This document shows positions 46,485 to 56,850 of a DNA stretch of 64,000 nucleotides, piece by piece. Within the stretch, counting starts at the first letter, position 1. Every line of letters begins with the position of its first letter. The notes under the pieces were generated by a model, which saw nothing but the letters and a program-made list of their open reading frames with translations, did not search any database and was not told the DNA's origin. The position numbers were made by a program, and so were the translations under genes. This DNA is from Chrysemys picta bellii (taxonomy: Eukaryota > Chordata > Testudines > Emydidae): positions 105,088,434-105,152,433 of the forward strand of contig NC_088795.1 of the NCBI RefSeq assembly GCF_011386835.1. Direction: 5' to 3'.

Positions 46485-46701
46485 CATTTTCCATATGCTC
46501 TGCCTCACCAACACTGCCATCCGGCGTAGTCCTTTCGTAGTTGTCCTCTGGGAGTGGAAGGGCACCCAGTCTTGGCCCTGATGAACTCTTACTGCTTGGT
46601 GTTTCTGACTCCTCCAGACCGCTGTCATAGCAACTCTGCAATGACCCTTGATGTGGGTCCTGAGGCTGACTCACAACAGAAAACGTCACTCTACGAAATG
46701 G
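46485..46701 (-). CDS. PCDH9: Protocadherin cytoplasmic-tail exon (PCDH9 likely)
   Basis: An internal coding exon of 217 bp, read on the minus strand. The acceptor is a pyrimidine tract TTTTCTCTTGCAG just upstream of 46701. The donor is TG followed by GTAGGG at 46485/46484. It opens in phase 0 with CCA, gives 72 codons plus one base, and the terminal G would combine with the next exon. The product starts PFRRVTFSVVSQPQDP and continues through DSGLEESETPSSKSSSG to PDGSVGEAEHMEN. RRVTF is the protein phosphatase 1 alpha docking motif (CM3) in the cytoplasmic tails of delta-1 protocadherins (PCDH1, 7, 9, 11), cell-surface cadherins mediating homophilic adhesion, mainly in neurons. The ending AEHMEN fits PCDH9 better than PCDH1 as I recall them, and PCDH9 has very long introns. 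The paralogue call is not confirmed by alignment. No other exon of the gene was found here. Confidence 0.85.
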
Positions 46702-47583
46702 CTGCAAGAGAAAAGATTCTGAATGTCACTGAAAAGTTAGGTCTTTGAACAAGTGATTCTCAAAACATGACTTAAAACATACTAATATCTTAATGTTGAC
46801 TAACTGAACATACAACTTTGAAGTTTTGTCTAATTTAAAATAAACAATTTGTAGTGTTTGACATTGCATTAGGAATGTCATGGATTTTTCAGTTTGCAAC
46901 ACTATCAAGTACCTTCATTCAGTCTGGCAATAAATCTGTTTCAAAAAACCTATATCAGGTAAGAGAAAAACTATACAAGATTTACAAGATAAATGCTCAA
47001 ATTTGAATTATGTCGTGGCTACTGGTAACACTAACACACACATAGACCTTTTTAAAATCACTGTCTGTGGTTTTGGAAGCCCATCCCCGTAAGAAAGATA
47101 ACAGGAAACAGAAATGTTCAGTCTCTCTTAGCTCTTTTGCCATAAAATTTAATGCCTGGAGATTGGGTATGCTGCCAGCTGACTTTATAAAGCCTTTAAA
47201 GTACCACTGGCACAGCTGAAACCAGATGCTTCCACTGGGACCATTCAAATGTTGATTATTATGGATTCGTGTTCATTCAAAATGTCAGAGATTACAGAAG
47301 AAATAATTGTCACTATAAAAGTTTACATACTGAACTCTGACACTCAAGAGTATTCCAAGAAGTGGGTGAGTTCTACTCTCAACATTTAGAAGACACTTAA
47401 ATGTAGACTGGGAATTTAGAAAAAAAAAAAAAAAAAAAAAAGCTAGGTGTCTACCTCCCATTGAAGCATATTACACATTTCAATTCATTTTAGTGAAAGT
47501 TAATAGACATTAGGTTTTTGAAATATTGTACCCGTAATAACAAACAATAATAATACATTTAATTTACTATTAATAAACTGTAT
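46702..47583 (-). other. Intron upstream of the protocadherin exon, near part
   Basis: Contains the splice acceptor tract (46702-46725) and a poly-A run on the plus strand at 47419-47440. No transposon was recognised between the exon and 47583 except a possible short fragment around 47440-47500 (AGGTGTCTACCTCCCATTGA). Confidence 0.5.
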
Positions 47584-47775
47584 TTTTTAGGTTGCAACAA
47601 AACCTCTAACACTAGAAAACTAAACTATATTTTAATCTCTAATCTATTTGCACGACACTTGTTTACTAGTGTATATTAGTAATATTACACTAATAAAAAA
47701 AGTCATGTGCAAATAGATTAGAGATTAAAATATAGTCTAGTTTTCTAGTGTTAGAGGTTTTGTTACAACCTAAAA
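47584..47775. repeat. Long AT-rich inverted repeat (hairpin)
   Basis: The left arm 47584-47653 (TTTTAGGTTGCAACAAAACC...ATCTATTTGCAC) is matched by the reverse complement of 47707-47775. There are about 70 bp per arm with two or three mismatches by eye, separated by about 53 bp. The spacer itself has a smaller palindrome (TTACTAGTGTATATTAGTAA). No flanking target duplication was obvious, and no other copy of the arm sequence was noticed in the window. It could be a MITE, a local inverted duplication or a transcribed hairpin. Confidence 0.8.
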
Positions 47776-48619
47776 TGTATATATAATTTCACCTTGCTGT
47801 CATCTTAACAATCATATTGACATTATCACTTTGGATTTTCAAAACACTGTGCAAACATGAATATACTAACAAAAGCTACAATCCTGCAAAGGAATGAATG
47901 AGACTCCACACAGGTTTAAAGATCGGTCCCTTTGTTTGACTGAGGTATGCTTTGAAGGTGTAAAGCAATCTTTAAGTGCTAATGTTCAATAGGTTGGTAA
48001 CTAGGTAGCGTTATGGATATAAACTAATAAACAAGAACTCCTGGAACAAGTAAATCAGCACAGATTATAAATGTGATTGTTGTTGTTAATATAAGAAAAA
48101 AAAAATGAGGTTAACAGACCTCTGGTATTATCATGCTAAATCTTCAAACTTTAAAGTTTGCTTATGTTTGTTGCTATAAAGTGTTGGTATGTCAGTTTTA
48201 CTCATAGCTCTACAGCACGCCCATTACGAGAAGAAGAGAGGTAAATGTAAACAGTGCAAAATGGGGCAAATAAACCACAAAAGATGTGGAGAGCCAATGC
48301 TACTAAAGTGGGAAAAGGGGACAGACAACAATAGAGAGAGTTGGAGCTTCTGTGCAGGGACCCTGGCCCTGTGTGATCTAAGCTTCTTTTCCCCTAAGGA
48401 ACCTCAGCAAGGTGGATTTTGATGGTTATATCCCTTGCCACACCACAAGACCAGAAGCCCCTCCTCCTTAAATGGAACATTATGCAGCAAATCAGCTTGT
48501 TGAACCTCATAGGAATTTTAGAGCCCTTCCCAGGTGTTTTAAAACAGTAGGGTAGAATAAGGCCCTTAATATTCTGAACTGTGAGATGTTTGGATCATTT
48601 GTATTCCATGTCATATGTT
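47776..48619. other. Intronic sequence without recognised gene
   Basis: AT-rich. The frame 48189-48422 (77 codons, Lys/Cys-rich) shows no known domain. Confidence 0.5.
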
Positions 48620-48627
48620 AGATTACA

Positions 48628-49213
48628 TAGGGTTACCATACGTCCTCTTTTTCCCGGACATGTCCGGCTTTTCGGCAGTCAAACCCCCATCCGGGGGGAA
48701 TTGCCAAAAAGCCGAACATGTCCGGGAAAATGGCGGCTCTGCTCCTCCCCGACTCTTGGGCTCTGTTTAAGAGCCAGACTGCCCGAGCGCTACCGGCTTC
48801 GGGCAGCCCCGTGCCTCCAGACCCTGCGCCGCTGGAGCCCGGGAGGGGAAGTGCCCGGCTGGGGGTGCAGGGTCCGGAGGCATAGGGGCTGCCCAAAGCC
48901 CGAGCGCTACCAGCTTCACGGTTTGCTGGGTAGCCTCCAGACCCTGCGCCCCCGGCTGGGTGCTTCCCCTCCTGGGCTCCAGCTGCGCTGGGGAAGCGCC
49001 GGCTGGGGGCGCAGGGTCTGGGGGCTGCCCGGCAAACCCTGAAGCCGGTAGCACTGGGGCAGCCCTTTCCCCCTGGCTGGGAGTGGAAGGGAGGAGGGGG
49101 CAGAGTTAGGGTGGGGAAAGGGCGGAGTTGGGGCGGGGCTAGGGGTGGAGAAATGGGCGGGGCCAGGGCCCGTGGAGGGTCCTCTTTTTTTATTTATGAG
49201 ATATGGTAACCAT
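48628..49213. mobile_element. DNA transposon MITE, 586 bp, GC-rich core
   Basis: The ends TAGGGTTACCAT and ATGGTAACCAT form an inverted repeat of about 11 bp. The flanks are AGATTACA on both sides (48620-48627 and 49214-49221), a perfect 8-bp duplication as in hAT elements. The left part folds on itself: CCCGGACATGTCCGGCTTTT pairs with GCCGAACATGTCCGGG. The core (48770-49060) is very GC-rich and contains diverged copies of CTCCAGACCCTGCGCC. Its long frames on both strands are composition artefacts. Confidence 0.87.
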
Positions 49214-49221
49214 AGATTACA

Positions 49222-52169
49222 TACTGTTATTTGCTATTGACAGTTTACATACATATGCATATGCTCACATATACCTTGTATTTAAGTAATGGTAAAGTCC
49301 TTTGTCCTTATAGTTTTAGAGCTGAGTAACTAGCTATCATATTTTCTTTAGTACTGGAGAGATCCACTTCTACTCACTGCATTTTGTCACTCCATTGGAC
49401 TTTAAAGAATTTTAAATGGATGCCAAACACAGATATGTGTTTTTGATAATCTGCCATTTTTCTCTACCATGACTTTTTTCAGATAATTTAAGAATACTCT
49501 CAAACACAAGTGTGCACTATATGGAAAGTTAAGGATAAGTAAGTCCAGTAAAGATCACTATTCTCAATACATTGACAGAAGTCACAGGCTATTTCCACTG
49601 TTCTGACATGGTTGCTATATTCATTTCTTCACTTTGTGACCATGTAAGCTGACCAGATGCCTGACTTTATTACACTGGAGATGAGATATTTTTTGTTTTG
49701 GAAAATATGGGCATATTATTTAGCAGGAATGTTAAAAGCTCCTAATACATTCCAAACTGGTGATATACTATGGTCCAGAAAACAACTCAGCTGTCTTAAA
49801 AGGGGGGTAGGAGGAAAAGGTTTGTGCCAGTTATAAAGGTTTTCAAAACAAGAAACACAAAATGCAGCATGTACTTAAAATAAGTCTATTTACCTATTTT
49901 AGTTTTATACACAACTGGCAAACTTCCTATGGCTCTAACGCAAAAAGAGAATGTCAACAAAAAATGATGCTCCCAGCTAAACAATTAAAACATCAAGACA
50001 TTTTTTTTTAAATAAGGTTAAAATTTGATGTGTAAGTGAAAGCTGTCAGTGTATCCTGAGCTCTAATTTCAATATTCTTTCATTTTAATACACAGAATTA
50101 TGCTTAGAGGTACAAATCCTGGCCCTCCCCTACTGCTACAAAGGGACCCCTGGCAGCAGAAGTAGAGCTGGTTGTATGTGTTGCACACCCTCTTTGCAGC
50201 ACAGAGTCCTGGGTGGAAATGGGTAGACAACTAGAAGGCAGTCCCAGAGGAACTACTACTATTTGAATTGTTCCTATGTAGAGTAAGGGATGAGGCATAT
50301 AAAGTCCTGTGGAAGCCTCTATGAAGTAGCCTCCACAGTTGCTCCAAGGCCTAGAAGGATTCCTTCCCTTCCACCCTCAATTCATCTACCCAGTGCCCAG
50401 CATCACTACTCAGGCTGGGTCCTGGGCTTGGGTTTGGGGTTCAATGAACTGGCCTCCTAATAGTACTTTGGAGCCTGCATACAGTGAAATTCCATTTATA
50501 ATCAATTAAAGTGAAAGGTTTGAATTTTTCAATGCTTTGCAAGGCACAAATTGCAAATCCAGTAATAGTGAACCTGCGCTTATGCTGAGGCTGTTCTGTG
50601 ACAGGAAAAGCAACTTAGTTATAAGATGATACCACTGCAGTTATTTTTAAATAACTCTACTCCTCTCATTTCTAGCTTTGAAGCAGGACTGACACACTGA
50701 ACTGAAAAGTAGGAAGTCATTCAGTGTTTACATATTCTGTAACATGATACTTCTTAACTTTTCTCCTTCCCCCTTGAGCTGTTTTTTATATTTTCATTTA
50801 TAATGACAACATTACACTTACACAGGTGAGTTATTATGTTTAGAGAGGATGGCAGGAGCAACTGAGCAATGCAGTGGAGAGCATCTGAACCAGTGCTGCT
50901 CAGCACATTTCTTTTGTATTGCGACTTTCATTCTGCCTTAGGAGGAGTGCAGCAAAATAGCAGTGTTTTAGAGTAGAATATGTATAACCTCCACAAGGTA
51001 AGTAAATGTAACCTGGAATGAGTGCCACCCCCACAGAGAGACATTGAATGAGCTTCCGTCGGGGTGGGTGGGGAGAAGAGGCATTCCAAATTCCAATCCT
51101 GGTGAAGAGTGGTGAAATGTGACACAATATAATACTAAAGGTACAGAATAGCTGTGAGCAATTTGGTGTGATCAATGACTCGAGAGCTCTGCAGTCTGAG
51201 TCACAGATCACTGCATTGACCTCACATTGGCTAAATCCACCAGTTCATACAGAAAACTTACCAGAGGAAGATTGAAGAGAAATGTATTTTCCCTACCTAA
51301 CTCCCCAAATGAAGAAAAAGGTTGCAATCCTGTTCCTGCTGAAATAAGTGATAAAACTCTGCTCAGTGGAAGCAGGATAGCGTCCATATTACATGAACAT
51401 AGAAAAAGGAAGACATTCCATTATCTTGCCTGCAGCTGTGTGGCTGAGGTGCAGAGTGTCTGTCCTAGCCAACACTCCCCTTAACCTCATGTTCATGTGG
51501 CAGAATATGTTATAAAAGTGAATGCCTGAAAGTATAGTACGTAGTATTCTAAAAAATACCCTGACATTTAAGACAGGAAGGGAAGAAGCTTTGTTTTTTA
51601 GTCAAAACAGCATGTGTACATAAGACATATACATGCATCTGTTTTTTTGGCAAGAGGAATGCATTCTGCTTCCCAGTTGAGATAATATATAAATATGCAC
51701 GTCTGATGGTTACATCCTCCCTTGAAAAATGTGTATTGTAACATGCTGCAGTGAAAGCATCCTATAATGTGAGATACCAGACAAGCAGGGATAACTCATA
51801 TTCACTCCCACAGTAAACAGTGAAACATATAAAAGACAACACACTAACAAATACAGACAAGATACATATATACAGGTACAGAAAACTGCAAAGGGTGGGG
51901 AGAACTCCAGATGACGTAAACTGGTGCAACTCCATTCATTTTAATTGATTGCCATGGAGCTTTGCTGGTTTGCACCAGCTGATAAACTGTCCCTTTATTT
52001 TGTGCATGATAGTTAGCATACAGAGATGTGAGGATAGGTCTTACTGTTCTGTTAAAGGCTTTGTCTGGAGTAGGGTTCAAGGAGTGATGGTAGCATGTAT
52101 TAGCTAAATTCTCCCTGATTGCACAACTGTTTTACGAATTTCCTTAGATGTCTTCTCAACTCATTACTT
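49222..52169. other. Intronic sequence without recognised gene
   Basis: No coding domain. At about 51910-51990 a weak palindrome (CGTAAACTGGTGCAACTCCA and GGAGCTTTGCTGGTTTGCAC) suggests an old MITE. Frames up to 103 codons lack support. Confidence 0.5.
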
Positions 52170-52305
52170 AGACTAGAAGGTCTTTGAGGCAGGGATCATC
52201 TTTTTGTTCTGTGTTTGTACAGTACCTATTACAATGGGGTCCTGGTCCAAGTCTGAGGCGCCTAGGTGCTACCACAGTACAAATAAATAATAATAAATTC
52301 TGGCA
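52170..52305 (+). mobile_element. L2/CORE-SINE-like 3' tail
   Basis: The phrase order AGACTAGAAGGTCTTTGAGG, GGGATCATCTTTTTG, TTTGTACAGTACCTATTACA and CCTAGGTGCTACCACAG, followed by AAATAAATAATAATAA, resembles the 3' tail shared by L2 LINEs and some CORE-SINEs. Exact class uncertain. Confidence 0.55.
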
Positions 52306-52475
52306 CTATGCAGAAAAGTATGCCTACATTGTGACCCAACTACATACCACTACCCACAACAACAAAAAATCTGGATCCAGACTTAGATGCTGTTCTGCAA
52401 AATGGATATAATCTATCAAACCAGGAGTTATCTGCAAGAAAGACTGGGTGATCAGATCAGGGACCATAACAATAA

Positions 52476-52904
52476 GGGTACATCTGCACTGCAGGTAGGA
52501 TGACCGGACAGCAAGTGTGAAAAATCGGGACGGGGGTGGGGTGTAATAGGAGTCTATATAAGAAAAAGACCCAAAAATCAGGACTGTCCCTATAAAATCA
52601 GGACTGTCCCTATAAAATCTGGTCACTCTAACTGCAGGTGGCAGCATGAGTAAACAGACATATGCTAGTTCTGCTGTAGCTAGCGTGCTAAACATGGCAG
52701 TGTAGCCAGGGGTAGCACAGGCATCAGCTTGGTCTAATGCATGAGTACAACTTTGCCTAGATGCCCATGGTACATACTCATGCAGTTAGCCAGAGCCACT
52801 GCCCATGCTATCCCAGCTACACTGATATTTTTAGCATGCTAGTTAGAGTGCATCTGTCTACTCGTGCTAGGAAGTACGCTCTCCACTGCAGTTTAGAAAT
52901 ACAC
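52476..52904. mobile_element. Harbinger-like palindromic MITE carrying a nested MITE
   Basis: The left end GGGTACATCTGCACTGCAGG and the right end CACTGCAGTTTAGAAATACAC are diverged inverted repeats. TAA flanks both sides (52473-52475, 52905-52907). The interior around 52700-52830 is palindromic (GCATGAGTACAACTTTGCCT against GGTACATACTCATGCAG, and GGGTAGCACAGGCATCAG against TGCCCATGCTATCCC). The MITE at 52498-52628 interrupts the left arm. Confidence 0.72.
52498..52628. mobile_element. TA-flanked MITE nested in a larger MITE
   Basis: The left end is GGATGACCGGACAGCAAGTG and the right end is ATAAAATCTGGTCACTC. TA is on both sides (52496-52497, 52629-52630). It is the same family as 37691-37802 but in the opposite orientation. 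It contains a tandem duplication of the 20-bp phrase ATCAGGACTGTCCCTATAAA at about 52577-52616. Confidence 0.78.
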
Positions 52905-53067
52905 TAAAGGTCTGATCCTTCCTACAAGGTGCTAAATACAATTACAAGTTAGTTGAAGTTGGTGGTGTTCTGAACCTCACAGAGAAGCTCACCACTTTGG
53001 AGGATCTGGCCCTAAAACGCAAAGACCATGCCCTTCATCCCAGGTTCCACCATGGAACCACTCAGCC

Positions 53068-53372
53068 CAGGGCTGGCTCCAGATTTTCTGCCGCCCCAAG
53101 CGACGGAGAAAAAAAAAAAGCCGATCAGCAGCACTTCGGTGGCAGCTCAATCGTGCCGCTCCACTCTTCGGCAGCAGTTTGGCGGCGAGTCCTTCACTCC
53201 CTCTCTTCCTCTTCGGCAGCAACTCAAAGAGAAAGAGAGGGACTGAGGGACCCGCCGTCGAATTCCTGCCGAAGACCCTGATGTGCCGTCCCAATAACGG
53301 CTGGAGTGTTGCCCCTTTGTATTGGCCGCCCCAAGCACCTGCTTCCTTAGCTGGTGCCTGGAGCTGGCCCTG
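53068..53372. mobile_element. hAT MITE, 305 bp
   Basis: The ends CAGGGCTGGCTCCAGATTTT and GCCTGGAGCTGGCCCTG form a hAT-type inverted repeat. Flanking octamers ACTCAGCC (53060-53067) and AGTCAGCC (53373-53380) agree at seven of eight positions. The core is GC-rich with TCTTCGGCAGCA repeats at about 53166 and 53209. Small frames on both strands are artefacts. Confidence 0.88.
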
Positions 53373-53380
53373 AGTCAGCC

Positions 53381-55007
53381 ACAGCTCTGGCCATCGATAA
53401 TTGGAGGGTATGAATAAGGTTATGGTAAATCAAGAATGTAGTGCAAGAGGTGTGCTTTGTGATTTTTGCCCCCTTCCCCCAAACTCCTTGCCACACATAC
53501 TTTTTCTATTTACCACTAGGCAGAAGAAGTCACTGAAATATCAGTTTGAGGCAACTTATTTGCAATTCCCCCATTCGGCATTCAATCCCAAATGTTTGCA
53601 TTGCCACCCACTTCTAGAGGTTCTGCTTTAAAATGTGGAGGCCTACTCAGGGGTATGATGAATCAGTGTATCTTCCCTTTCCAGCTAGCACCACTTCTTT
53701 GGGGTCAGGTTGTGTCAATTAAATCCCACCCATGCTGATTTTGCCCTATCACAAGATCCAGAATAATGCAATTATTACTAAAAAAAAACAACCCCAAAAA
53801 TGAAAATTCCTTTTTTTCATTTAAATTATTGCTTATCAGTTTTGGGGTCTTGTGGAGTGATGCCTTTAATGAGATGTTAGGCATTCTCCACCTAGAAGAT
53901 GTGAATAGATGTCAGGGAATGGAGACCTCCCTGCCCTTCCCATATTGTTAAAGGAATAAACTTCCCAGGTAGGTCCCGACAGACAGTGAGGAGATCCAAG
54001 GGGAGATGAAAAAGAGGAATGTGATATGGAAAAGGTTGAAAGCCCTGAGCATGGTTATTACTATTTATTCTCTACATTTAAAAATGTGATGGAACTTCTG
54101 TGAATTATTAAAAATTAACATTTTAAAACACATTCAGGTTTTAATGTTGCCATTTTTCTCTAGTGCTAGTCTGAGTAGGAATTATCTGACACAAAATTAA
54201 CACACATAATATTCAGTTCAGTACAGCCCATTTAGCCCATTCCACTGACTTTAAATGAATGCAATATAATTCCGCCAAAATCCTTTCTCCAAGAATGATG
54301 TGCAAGTTAATTAGTATTTTGCAGCATTTATTACACGTTTAGAGACAATGCAGACATTAGAATTCTGAACGCTACATTGCATGACTTCTAAGAATCAGAT
54401 CTTCACAGTCAAATGTATTAAAAAAGTTCAATGTATCTTGCCTCATAGAGTAAGAGTATGGCCTATACTTCCCTGATAAAAAGAAACAGACATTGATGGC
54501 AATATGTTTGCTATCAGAACAATTAAGGAGCATTGATGTTGATTAATTCAATACATGTTAAAAACAGAAAATTCTGGACAGATATATGTTGTTCACCATG
54601 GCCCTTATGATAATCAACAACAAGATGCCAAGCACCATATAACTGGGATAGTATAGTCTGTATACTACTAGATCAGGACACTACTAATCCTAAAAAAACC
54701 CAAAGTATTACATCATTACTTACTTTGAAAAAAACTGACTGTCATTAAATGGGGGCACTTGGAATTAAGGCTGCAGATATAGTTCGCCTTCATGCAAAAC
54801 ACAAAACTGTAGAGTGTCCATAATTTTTTTTAAAGAGTACTGGAAATGACCAGGAATGTATGTTGACTTACATATATTATGACCCTTTCAGTAAATATAT
54901 TTGATTAATGATATTACTGACATGAAAATTCACTTTACAGATTCCTTAAACTCTGATCAACAATATCAATTTATAAGCTCTCAGATGTCAACATATGATA
55001 AAAGAAT
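53381..55007. other. AT-rich intronic sequence
   Basis: No gene or repeat was recognised. Frames of 76 codons or fewer. Confidence 0.55.
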
Positions 55008-56850
55008 GGTTACTTATCCTACAACAGTAACTGTGATCCTTTGAGATGTAGTCCGTGTGGCACCCCTTGTAGGTACATATGTGCCTCATGCATGTGAGAT
55101 CAGATATTTTTTTAATAGCACTATCTGTCAGTGCTGCACATGCACTCTATTCTCCTCATGCTTTTCTGCGAGGGCATAAAGGGCAGAATGGCCCCAAGCC
55201 TTCCTCAGTTCCCTCATAATTTGAAGCCCATGGTAGCTGAGGGCTCTGGGAAGTAGGGATGAAGGGCATGTCATGAGGTCCACACTGACTACAACACCTC
55301 AAAGAATCACAGTTGCTGTTGGGTAAATAAGTGTTCTTTCTTCTTTGAGTATGTGTCAATGTGGATTCCACTGTAAGTGACTGGTAAGCAGTAGCCCCTC
55401 AGGATGGTGGGAATGAGGAGTTCCAGCTGCATCAGTCAAACAGTGATTGTACTAATACTCTCCTGAACTTGGCATCTGATCAGGCAGGTAAGTCCAAGAC
55501 ATAGTGTCTGACAAAGGTCAATGAGTTACTCTACGTGGCCAATGTAAAGATTTCTTATACAGATTTCTTACACATTTCTGAAGCCTTTAAGACCTTTAAG
55601 ACTATTGGCTAAGTAAGCAAACAGACATGATGACAGTCTGAAAGATTTGGTCCTGCCAATATATATATAAAGCATTATCCTGGAAAAACTGAGTGTGTGA
55701 AGCATCTTTTCTCTTGGCACTGAATGGGAATGTTGAAACTATTAATGATCCTGGGTTTGGGTGGGAATAAAAGTGCTCAAAGTTTTATGAAGGTACCTGA
55801 TACTACTTCTCTACCCTTTAAGATGTAGGCTGGATGGCAGCTGGGGTTTGCCAGAGCCCCTTGGCTGTTTCCACTATGCCTTCATTTATCATAATTACAA
55901 TTCTGGCCAGACTGGTGCTGTCAGGATGTCAAAGAGTTTGAGTGATTGCCCTTGTATGACCATTGTTTGGATACCCAGGGTCTCTGCTATGTCAGTTAGG
56001 AGATCCTGGAATGCTTTGAAGTTATCAAATGCTGGTGCCAAGGATGGGGTCACCATCTCCTCAGGTGACAATGTTAACTCTTACGGCGGAGAATGAAGGT
56101 GCTGTTGTTCCACCCAGTTTTTGGGTGCTGACCATTGGCTCAGGAATTGGTGGTCTGGGTACTGATACCACTGTAGAGCCCCATCTCCTCTTCTTCCTCA
56201 ATGTAAAGGAGAAGGATCTGCAGGACATTTGAAATGACAGTGACTAGTAGAGCCACTATGAGCAGGGTGTCAGGATATGCAAGTACTAGCTTGGTTGCAA
56301 CTGGTCAGCCCAGTGCTATTCCTGCGTCTTTCGTAGTGACACTATACAAGAGGGATCTCTAGGGTCATGCTCAGATGGTAACAGTAAGGCATCTCTGTTT
56401 GGAGTAGTCCAGTGACAGTGGAGTAGGACGAGTGGTGAGGTGTAGTATTCTCTAAATGGCACTGCCAAGGAAGGATGTCTTTATGTGATTCCAAGCCTAA
56501 TGTTGCATTGGTACAGATGATGTCCCCAGAGAGGATCTCAATGGTTCTGTGAGAGCATACTTTGGTCTTGTAATCAGCACCATGGTCAGTGCAGGTGCCT
56601 TCATTGGTGTCAATGCTAGTTGTGTCTATTTACCTAGCACTACTCTCTTAGCAAAGGACTTAGACTCCCTATCCCTGGAGAAGTGATATTTTTTCTCTCT
56701 ATGGGGTGGTGCCTCTGTATGCTAGGAGTCATGTTTGACTTCCTCTCGCTTCAACCTTCCTTTTAGCCTCAACCTTCTGTTGGGGCACCAGTGCCAGCTC
56801 CAACTGTGGCATCCACATTAACACATCCTTGAAGAACAGTATTTATGCAT
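55008..56850 (-). mobile_element. DIRS1-like retroelement relic with LAP2-alpha-type gag
   Basis: The low-coordinate flank (GGTTACTTATCCTACAACAG then TAACTGTGATCCTTTGAGATG, repeated in diverged form at about 55300-55370) is a turtle repeat I recall as adjoining this coding region. The minus strand from about 56830 down to 55500 encodes a decayed gag-like protein of the type related to the LAP2-alpha C-terminal domain. I recognise it as associated with DIRS1-like elements, from memory. No terminal structures were identified. Confidence 0.6.
55500..56830 (-). pseudogene. LAP2-alpha-like gag domain, decayed
   Basis: Minus-strand reading frames show AFDNFKAFQDLL (about 56040-56000), MINEGIVETAKGLWQTPAA (about 55895-55840), then shifted frames with FEHFYSHPNPGSL and IVSTFPFS (about 55790-55720). 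Spacing and phrases agree with the gag-like domain shared by turtle retroelements and the vertebrate LAP2-alpha protein. Stops and frameshifts are frequent, so no protein is made. Upstream segments (56100-56830) are Ser/Thr/Pro-rich with weaker recognition. Confidence 0.6.

Noticed and set aside
48581..49054. A 153-codon plus-strand frame and two minus-strand frames
   Set aside because: They lie inside the GC-rich core of the MITE at 48628-49213. No domain, and frames are open on both strands at once.
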